This document shows positions 58,561 to 64,000 of a DNA stretch of 64,000 nucleotides, piece after piece (the stretch's first letter is position 1; every line of letters starts with the position of its first letter). Source of the stretch: Stenotrophomonas sp. YIM B06876 (GTDB lineage Bacteria; Pseudomonadota; Gammaproteobacteria; Xanthomonadales; Xanthomonadaceae); contig NZ_JAUJUJ010000010.1 of assembly GCF_030711595.1 (NCBI RefSeq), positions 1 to 64,000 of the forward strand, written 5' to 3'. The notes below the pieces were generated by a model. That model saw only the letters and a list, made by a program, of their open reading frames with translations. It did no database searches and had not been told where the DNA came from. A program made the translations under genes and the position numbers.

Positions 58561-59132
58561 ACGGCAAGCTCCTGCCATTGTCCGGGGGTATTGCAGTTGC
58601 GCAGCCCGGGCAGCAGCTGCGCCGGGGCCGGGAGCGAGTGGAACCCCAGGGTGGATTGCAGCGCGCGCAGCGAACGTTGCGCAGCGCCGCAGGACAGCAA
58701 CTGCGCCAGACAGGCGCGGCTGCGGGCGTCCAGCTGCAGCCGCAGCGGCAGCACCTGTCCCTCGAAACAGACCCCGGGCGCGGCCGGCGCGCTGATCAAC
58801 CTGCGCAGCAGCGACGGTGAAAGACATGGCATATCCACCGGCACCACCAGCAACGGGCCATCGTCCAGTTGCGCTGCGGCACTGGACAGTCCCGCCAGCG
58901 GACCCCGGCCGGGCAGCGTATCGGCAATGCCCGCATATGCTGGATAGTCGCCACTGACGAGAACCGTTGTCGCACCGGCTTCGGCAAGCAGTTCGATCAT
59001 GTGCTGGAGCAATGGCCGGCCACGCCAGGGCAGCATGGCCTTGTCGCGGCCCATGCGCGAGGAGCGCCCGCCGGCCAGCACCAGCCCGGTCCAGGCCGGC
59101 TCAGGCGGAGCTGCAGGCGCGGCCATGGTCAT
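58557..59132 (-). CDS. mobA: Molybdenum cofactor guanylyltransferase
   Basis: Adds GMP to molybdopterin to give the MGD form needed by NarG. The 191-residue protein has the nucleotide-binding start LVLAGGRSSRMGRDKAML, the metal aspartate in VVPVDMPCL, and LRPLPG-like segment GRGPLAGL. The start may be 59132 or 59126; both overlap the end of moaE. It overlaps the downstream small gene by 4 bp. Confidence 0.93.
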   Translation of the reverse strand: MTMAAPAAPPEPAWTGLVLAGGRSSRMGRDKAMLPWRGRPLLQHMIELLAEAGATTVLVSGDYPAYAGIADTLPGRGPLAGLSSAAAQLDDGPLLVVPVDMPCLSPSLLRRLISAPAAPGVCFEGQVLPLRLQLDARSRACLAQLLSCGAAQRSLRALQSTLGFHSLPAPAQLLPGLRNCNTPGQWQELAV

Positions 59133-59631
59133 GCGCTGCCGGGTCGGCCGCGGCGTCCGCCGCGTGCGGGGCTTCACACAGCGAACAGCCTTCGCTCCAT
59201 TCGCTGCTTCCATCCAGATAGTGCTCCTGTTTCCAGATCGGACTGCGGTGTTTGACCGCCTCGACCAGACGGCGGCAGGCACGGAAGGCCGCATCGCGAT
59301 GCGGCGTTCCCGCCGCCACCAACATGGCCAGATCGCCGACCTGCAGCCGCCCCGACGCATGGGCGACGTAGAGCTTCAGGCGCGGCCCGAACTCGGCCTG
59401 CACCTGCGCGATCTGCTGCTCGAACCCCCTCATCACCAGCGCCTGGTGCAGGTCATAGCTGATGCCGCTGACCTGCCGGCCCAGATTGAGATCACGTACG
59501 CGGCCGGCAAAAAGCGCGATGCCGCCAAATCCCGGATCGGAGACAAATTCGATTGCCGCGCCGATATCCAGCGCGCCCTGCGCGCGTGCGACCACCTGCC
59601 AGGCGGCCATGTCCCGTGTCTGCATGCTCAT
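59101..59631 (-). CDS. moaE: Molybdopterin synthase catalytic subunit
   Basis: Large subunit of molybdopterin synthase, which transfers sulfur from MoaD to precursor Z. 176 residues with FAGRVRDLNLGRQVSGISYD, HASGRLQVGD and the active-site lysine region KHRSPIWKQEHY; the C-terminal ~30 residues form an alanine/histidine-rich tail longer than usual. ATG 59631 overlaps the moaD stop by 4 bp, and its 3' end overlaps mobA by about 30 bp. Confidence 0.95.
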   Translation of the reverse strand: MSMQTRDMAAWQVVARAQGALDIGAAIEFVSDPGFGGIALFAGRVRDLNLGRQVSGISYDLHQALVMRGFEQQIAQVQAEFGPRLKLYVAHASGRLQVGDLAMLVAAGTPHRDAAFRACRRLVEAVKHRSPIWKQEHYLDGSSEWSEGCSLCEAPHAADAAADPAAHDHGRACSSA

Positions 59632-59888
59632 CCCCCACTCACCGGCGGCAGGATCGAGACCCGGCCATCGGCCGGCAGCGGCTCGGGATCGCGCAGGATG
59701 CGCTGGCTGTCGGCAAACACGCAGACGCGCAGCAGACCGGCGCGGAACTGCGGAAAATGCGTTTGCAGATGGCCGTGGAGCGCTGAACGCAGGTCGGACA
59801 CGCACGCGCCGTCCACTACCTCCAGCTGCAACTCGCGGTCCGGGGACAGGTCGGAAAAGCTTCCAAACAGCTCGACGGTTACGTGCAT
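59628..59888 (-). CDS. moaD: Molybdopterin synthase sulfur-carrier subunit
   Basis: Ubiquitin-fold sulfur carrier of 86 residues ending in the required Gly-Gly (PPVSGG), which is adenylated and thiocarboxylated. Starts MHVTVELFGSFSDL. It sits one base after moeA and overlaps moaE by 4 bp. No moeB (its activating enzyme) is present in the window. Confidence 0.94.
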   Translation of the reverse strand: MHVTVELFGSFSDLSPDRELQLEVVDGACVSDLRSALHGHLQTHFPQFRAGLLRVCVFADSQRILRDPEPLPADGRVSILPPVSGG

Positions 59889-59889
59889 C

Positions 59890-61143
59890 TCAATGTTCCC
59901 TGACAGACAACTGGATGGGCTGGTGATGCCCCAGCCCGTAGGCGTCGACGCGGCTGCCCTCGCCCACCTCGGCCACGCCGGCCGGCACCACCACCCAGGC
60001 GTTGGCCTGCAGCATCGGCATCAACCGGAACGACTCCTGCTGCGGCAACACCTCGGCATAGAGGCGTCCGTGGGGATCGTGGCGCACCTGCGCACGCGTA
60101 TGCAGGCGGAAGTCGGAAGGCTTCTTCAACGTGCCACGCAACGGCAACTGCAGCGGCGCTTCGGGGGGCAGGCCCTGCATCCGCCGCAGCACCGGTTCGA
60201 CAAAAAAGCGCAGGCCGACCGCGGCCGATACCGGGTTGCCGGGCAGACCGAAGTACAGCGCGCCCTCGGGCAGCACCGCGAACAGGACCGGTTTGCCGGG
60301 GCGGATGGCCACCTTGTGGAAGGCGATCCGCGCCCCGCGCGCGCGCAGCGCATCGGGGATGAAATCGTAGCGGCCCATCGAGACCGCACCGGTACTGATG
60401 ACCAGGTGCGCGCCCTGCTGCAGGGTCTGGTCGAGCAGCGCATGAAAGGCGTCGACATCGTCACCGACCAGGCCTTCCAGTACCACGCTGGCACCGGCGG
60501 CCTGCAGCCGCCCGCGCAGGAACGGGCGGTTGCTGTCACGGATCTGCCCCGACTCCAGGCTGCGGGCCGGATCGTCCACCAGCTCGCTGCCGGTGGCGAT
60601 CAGCGCCACCTGCGGCGGCGCAACCACCGGCACCTGGGCCACGCCCAGGGCATGCAGCAGGGTGACTTCCACCACGCCCAGCGTTTGCCCGGCAGCGATG
60701 ACGAGCTGCCCTACCGCCACATCCTCGCCCGCGCGGCGCAGGTTGCAACCCGGTGCCACGTCATCGAGCAGGCGGATCCGCGTCGGGCGCCCTGCGTGTT
60801 CGGCCAGTACCTCAACCTTCTCGACCTGCACCACCGCATCCAGGCCGTCGGGAACCCGTGCGCCGGTCATGATCTCCCACGCGCCGTGCCCGGCGACCTG
60901 GCTGGCCTCGCCGGCCGCCTGCGATCCGGTCACCGCAAATCCGGTGCCGGCCGCGATCGTCCCCCCGCCACCGCACAACGCGAAACCATCCATCGCCGCG
61001 TTGTCGAACGGCGGCAGCGCCACCTCGCTGATGACATCGGCGGCCAGCACCCGGCCGGCGGCCAGGGCACTGGGAATGCGTTCGACCGGCAACGCCACCG
61101 CGGCCTGGTGCAGGATCTGCAGCGCCTGTGCGTAGTCGATCAT
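59890..61143 (-). CDS. moeA: Molybdopterin molybdenumtransferase
   Basis: Inserts molybdenum into adenylated molybdopterin. The 417-residue protein has the MoeA order: N-terminal domain with PPFDNAAMDGFAL, ATGSEL, ISTGAVSMGRYDF and LPGNPVSA near the active site, then the C-terminal beta domain. ATG 61143 overlaps the moaCB stop by 4 bp. Confidence 0.96.
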   Translation of the reverse strand: MIDYAQALQILHQAAVALPVERIPSALAAGRVLAADVISEVALPPFDNAAMDGFALCGGGGTIAAGTGFAVTGSQAAGEASQVAGHGAWEIMTGARVPDGLDAVVQVEKVEVLAEHAGRPTRIRLLDDVAPGCNLRRAGEDVAVGQLVIAAGQTLGVVEVTLLHALGVAQVPVVAPPQVALIATGSELVDDPARSLESGQIRDSNRPFLRGRLQAAGASVVLEGLVGDDVDAFHALLDQTLQQGAHLVISTGAVSMGRYDFIPDALRARGARIAFHKVAIRPGKPVLFAVLPEGALYFGLPGNPVSAAVGLRFFVEPVLRRMQGLPPEAPLQLPLRGTLKKPSDFRLHTRAQVRHDPHGRLYAEVLPQQESFRLMPMLQANAWVVVPAGVAEVGEGSRVDAYGLGHHQPIQLSVREH

Positions 61144-62150
61144 GGGTGCGCGCCTCCTTCGAACATCGCGCGCGCATGGCCCAGCACCGGCGCCAGGATA
61201 TCCATGTACTGGGCAGCGGCCCGTGGACTGCCGGGCAGCGCGAACACCAGCATCGCGCCGGTCTGCACCACACAGGCGCGACTGAGCCAGGCCAGCTGCG
61301 TGTGCTGGCTGCCCAGGCTGAGCAGCATCTGCGAGAGCCCGTCGATCTTGCGGTCGGCCACCTGCATCAGCGCCTCGGGCGTCAGATCGCGCGCGCCCAG
61401 ACCGGTGCCGCCCGTGCATACACACACCCCGATGCCGGCCGCCGCCAAGGCGCGCAGCCGCGACGCCAGCGGTTCCACGCCATCGGGCAGCACGTCGGCC
61501 ACCTCCACCTGCGCGCCCAGCCACTGCAGCGCCTGGACCACGACCGGGCCGGACGCATCGGGATAGGCGCCCTCGTGGGCGCGGTCGCTCAGCGTGATCA
61601 CCGCCGCGCGCACCCCGTCCAGGCCCGGTGGCGGCCGCGGCTGGAAGCGCGCTTCCTCGGCCGCGTCCATGCCGGCTGGATGCCGCCACAGACCGCGCTT
61701 GCCGCCCTCCTTGAACAGCAGGCGGATGCCTTCGATGGACAGCGCCGGCTCGACCGGCTTGCTCAGGTCGTAGATTGTCAGCAGCGCGGCGTTGACCCCG
61801 GCCAGGGCTTCCATTTCCACCCCGGTCCTGGCTTCGCTGGCGCATTCGCACCACACCCGGATCGCCTTGCGCGCGGGCACCGGCTCGCAATACACCCGCA
61901 CCAGCTCCAGCGGCAACGGGTGGCACAGCGGCATCAGCAGGGAGGCCATTTTCGCGCCTTGCAGGCCGGCCACTTCCGCCATCATCAGCGCGTCGCCCTT
62001 GGGCAGGCGGCGCTCGACCAGCAACGGATAGGCGATGTCGCCTGCGATCAACTCGCCGACGGCGACGGCGCGACGGCGGGTGACCCGCTTGTTGCGCACA
62101 TCGGCCATGTTAAACGCGGCTGGGGTTTGTGCGGTCATGCGGACGCTCAT
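61140..62150 (-). CDS. moaCB: MoaC-MoaB fusion for molybdopterin synthesis
   Basis: A 336-residue fusion. Residues 1 to ~160 are MoaC, the cyclic pyranopterin monophosphate synthase that acts after MoaA (LPKGDALMMAEVAGLQGAK, LMPLCHPL, GVEMEALAGVN). After a short linker, residues ~178-330 are a MoaB/Mog domain that adenylates molybdopterin (SDRAHEGAYPDASGP, TGGTGLGARDLTPEA, LPGSPRA). Separate genes encode these in E. coli; the MoaCB fusion is known in several bacteria. It overlaps moaA and moeA by 4 bp each. Confidence 0.94.
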   Translation of the reverse strand: MSVRMTAQTPAAFNMADVRNKRVTRRRAVAVGELIAGDIAYPLLVERRLPKGDALMMAEVAGLQGAKMASLLMPLCHPLPLELVRVYCEPVPARKAIRVWCECASEARTGVEMEALAGVNAALLTIYDLSKPVEPALSIEGIRLLFKEGGKRGLWRHPAGMDAAEEARFQPRPPPGLDGVRAAVITLSDRAHEGAYPDASGPVVVQALQWLGAQVEVADVLPDGVEPLASRLRALAAAGIGVCVCTGGTGLGARDLTPEALMQVADRKIDGLSQMLLSLGSQHTQLAWLSRACVVQTGAMLVFALPGSPRAAAQYMDILAPVLGHARAMFEGGAHP

Positions 62151-63130
62151 CCTCCAATGGATGCCAGATGCGGGGTCAGCCCGGTCATGCCCTGGTGGAG
62201 GCCATGGCCGGCTTCTTTCAAACCGAGCTGGGTGGCAATGCGGTGCACCAGCGCGGCGCGGTCGCCATCGGCCTGCAGCAGCGGACGCAGCGCGATGCCG
62301 AAATCACCGAACAGGCACAGCCGCAGATCGCCGCGCGCGGTGACCCGCAGCCGATTGCAGCCGTGGCAGAAGTTCTTCGAATAGGGGGCGATGATGCCGA
62401 AGCTGCCGCGATAGTCGGGATGCGTGAATTCGCGCGCAGGCCCGGCATCGGCGCGGCGGGCGCGTTCGCTCCAGCCGGCGCGCTGCAACTGTTCGATCAG
62501 CGCATCGGCGCGCAGGTGGTGACGCTCGAAATAGGCCTGGTTGTCGCCGGTGCGCATCAGCTCGATGAAGCGTACGCCCACCGCACGCGTACGCAGGTAC
62601 GCCATCCACGCGGGCAGCTCGTCGTCATTGCAATCGCGCAGCAGCACCGCGTTGACCTTCACCGAATCCAGCCCCAGCGTCAGCGCCAGATCCAGCCCCT
62701 GGAGGATTTCCCCGGCGCGGTCATGCCCGGTAATGGCGTGGAAGCGGTGGCGATCCAGGCTGTCCATGCTGACATTGATCGCGGTCAGCCCGGCCTCGCG
62801 CCACGTCGGCAGGCGCCGCGGCAGCAGGCAGCCGTTGGTGGTCATGGCCACTTTGCGGATGCCCGGCACCGAGGACACCGAGGCGATGATGGCCGGCAGA
62901 TCCTTGCGCAGGCTCGGTTCGCCGCCGGTCAGGCGGACCTTGTACATGCCCAGTTCGGCAAAGGCCGACACCAGCCGCCGGATCTCCTCGCCCTCCAGGA
63001 AGTGCGGTCGGCCGTCGGCGCGGTATCCGTCCGGCAGGCAGTAGCTGCAACGGTAGTTGCACGCTTCGGTCAGCGACAGTCGCAGGTACGGGAACCTGCG
63101 GCCATAAACGTCGGTCAGCCCCGCTGTCAT
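62147..63130 (-). CDS. moaA: GTP 3',8-cyclase, first step of molybdopterin synthesis
   Basis: Radical-SAM enzyme converting GTP to 3',8-cyclo-GTP. 327 residues with the SAM cluster C24-x3-C28-x2-C31, TGGEPSLRKDL, the C-terminal cluster in NFCHGCNRLRV ... CLF, and the terminal Gly-Gly that is essential in MoaA. ATG 63130 has a GTGGA site; an in-frame ATG at 63169 is a weaker choice. The FNR box at 63242 lies about 112 bp upstream, so the whole moa-moe-mob operon should be induced without oxygen. Confidence 0.96.
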   Translation of the reverse strand: MTAGLTDVYGRRFPYLRLSLTEACNYRCSYCLPDGYRADGRPHFLEGEEIRRLVSAFAELGMYKVRLTGGEPSLRKDLPAIIASVSSVPGIRKVAMTTNGCLLPRRLPTWREAGLTAINVSMDSLDRHRFHAITGHDRAGEILQGLDLALTLGLDSVKVNAVLLRDCNDDELPAWMAYLRTRAVGVRFIELMRTGDNQAYFERHHLRADALIEQLQRAGWSERARRADAGPAREFTHPDYRGSFGIIAPYSKNFCHGCNRLRVTARGDLRLCLFGDFGIALRPLLQADGDRAALVHRIATQLGLKEAGHGLHQGMTGLTPHLASIGG

Positions 63131-63241
63131 CTCGATTCCACCCGTTACCTCCCGCTGGGTCCCGGCCATCGGCGAATCCGATGCCTTGCAAGCTCTGGTT
63201 CGCCAGTGCGGCCAGATTACCTCCGGTGTCCGGACAGTCCG

Positions 63242-63255
63242 TTGATCTAGATCAA
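63242..63255 (-). promoter_or_regulatory. Perfect FNR box controlling the moaA operon
   Basis: TTGAT-CTAG-ATCAA, exact consensus, centred at 63248.5. On the minus strand TAATCT (63214-63219) lies 32 bp away centre to centre, as expected for a class II FNR promoter. On the plus strand no -10 is found at the matching distance. Confidence 0.88.
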
Positions 63256-63328
63256 GTGCAGCCGCGTCGTGGCGCAGCCAGCGTGTGGCAGCATGCCGTC
63301 CTACCCGCCCTGCCTTGGAAGCGCACGC

Positions 63329-63730
63329 ATGCTGACCTGCTTTGAGGATCTCCTGGCCGCCGCCGGCACCCAGACCGAACCGCAGCGGCTGCTGTTTGTG
63401 TTTGTCTGCGCCGCGCTGCCCGAGTCCCCGACCGACGCCCAGCAACAGCGCCATGCACAGCGCGAAGGCGGCACCCTGTCCCCGGTGCTGTGTGTGGACA
63501 AGCTTCCCGCCGAGGTCGCTTCATTCAACGCCCTGCTCTCCGAATCCAGATCCACCGGCATCGACTGGGATCTGGTGTTTGTCGCCGCGCTGGATGGCCG
63601 TGCCGGCGTGGTGCCGTCCAGCGATGAGGCCGCCCAGCCGCTGCGGCTGATGGTCAACGCCATCAACGATGGCCAGATCAGCCGTTTCGCCGCGTTCGAT
63701 ACCCGCGGCGAACCGGTGCAGTTCTACTGA
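63329..63730 (+). CDS. Conserved protein of denitrifiers, unknown function
   Basis: A 133-residue protein starting MLTCFEDLLAAAGTQTEPQRLLFVFV, with SPVLCVDKLPAEV and a C-terminal IxxFxAFDxxGxPVQF stretch. I recall similar proteins in Pseudomonas labelled ribonucleotide reductase subunit alpha, but nothing here resembles that enzyme (no catalytic cysteine set, far too short), so the label is likely wrong. A GGAAG site precedes ATG 63329. It is divergent from moaA, and its 3' end overlaps the convergent gene at 63724 by 7 bp. Confidence 0.8.
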   Translation: MLTCFEDLLAAAGTQTEPQRLLFVFVCAALPESPTDAQQQRHAQREGGTLSPVLCVDKLPAEVASFNALLSESRSTGIDWDLVFVAALDGRAGVVPSSDEAAQPLRLMVNAINDGQISRFAAFDTRGEPVQFY

Positions 63731-64000
63731 GAAAACAGCTGGATGCCCAGGAAGAAGAGCAAAAACAGGGTATTCAGGCCCCAGGCGACGGTCAGGCCGC
63801 GTGCGGCCACCCCGTAGACGGGGGTGGCGGTGTTGGGCGCCGCGCGCCACACCACGGGGATGATCCATGCGGTAAATGCCAACAGCACACAGAACAGTGC
63901 CACCGTCAGCATCCGCGGGCCCGCGTAGTCGGACCACAGCGCCGCGGCCCACAGCAGGTTGCTGGGAATCACCCCGTACAGCCAGAACGCCACCCACAAC
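63724..64000 (-). CDS. Membrane protein, cut by the window edge
   Basis: Ninety-one C-terminal residues are visible, forming about three hydrophobic helices (roughly 1-22, 30-50 and 67-89 of the visible part). The only start in view is a TTG at the very edge, so the true start is probably outside. No family recognised. Converges on the 63329 gene with a 7-bp overlap at the stops. Confidence 0.7.
   Translation of the reverse strand, partial: LWVAFWLYGVIPSNLLWAAALWSDYAGPRMLTVALFCVLLAFTAWIIPVVWRAAPNTATPVYGVAARGLTVAWGLNTLFLLFFLGIQLFSQ

Noticed and set aside
63242-63255. FNR box as activator of the plus-strand gene at 63329
   Set aside because: No -10-like sequence lies at the class II distance on the plus strand, whereas the minus strand has one; shared control remains possible.

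Overview
The window is a high-GC chromosomal segment from a gammaproteobacterium. Gene content and protein sequences point to the Xanthomonadaceae (Stenotrophomonas/Pseudoxanthomonas-like). The basis is recognition of protein families and local gene order (tyrS with an M23 peptidase and anmK, xthA-pyrE, argS-SPOR, speA/speE, ubiK-comM); I could not run a database search. The strain can respire nitrate: the right third is a complete nitrate-reductase and molybdenum-cofactor block.

Layout. 0-8.3 kb: housekeeping genes, with a peptidoglycan theme (M23 endopeptidase, AnmK, AmpG-type permease) beside tyrS, xthA and pyrE; a promoter at the far left edge fires out of the window. 8.4-16.7 kb: a full potassium-uptake operon kdpFABC with its sensor and regulator kdpDE and a likely KdpE operator. 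16.7-24.3 kb: algC-dut-coaBC on the minus strand, then radC, argS and a SPOR-domain protein on the plus strand. 24.55-25.2 kb: a tandem array of a 149-bp unit. 25.3-26.1 kb: a short-chain dehydrogenase.

26.2-34.4 kb is an accessory island. Its core is a co-directional six-gene cassette: HEPN-domain protein, WYL-domain regulator, classical AAA ATPase, a 419-residue helical protein, a MotA/ExbB-like protein with a long helical tail, and an OmpA-like protein with one membrane anchor. The last two have the architecture of ZorA and ZorB, the proton-driven motor of Zorya anti-phage systems, but none of the usual Zorya partners is present. A perfect 10-bp inverted repeat just upstream of the first gene is a good candidate operator for the WYL protein. 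I regard this as the most likely undescribed system in the window. Behind it lie a small membrane protein, a lipoprotein gene broken by two frameshifts and carrying a run of 14 G, and two very small genes.

34.5-40.1 kb: core genes speA, speE, a P-II protein, ubiK and comM. 40.6-63.7 kb: the anaerobic block. Two FNR-type regulators with intact iron-sulfur cysteines flank an NnrS-family membrane protein, a small cysteine-tailed protein and modABC. Reading leftward from 58 kb come narK, narGHJI, a parvulin-type peptidyl-prolyl isomerase, a second narK and a HemN-like protein that has lost its radical-SAM cysteines. From 63.1 kb leftward, moaA-moaCB-moeA-moaD-moaE-mobA and a small protein are packed with mostly 4-bp overlaps. 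Perfect FNR boxes precede both narK and moaA, so oxygen loss should switch on nitrate transport, reduction and cofactor supply together, with ModABC bringing in molybdate.
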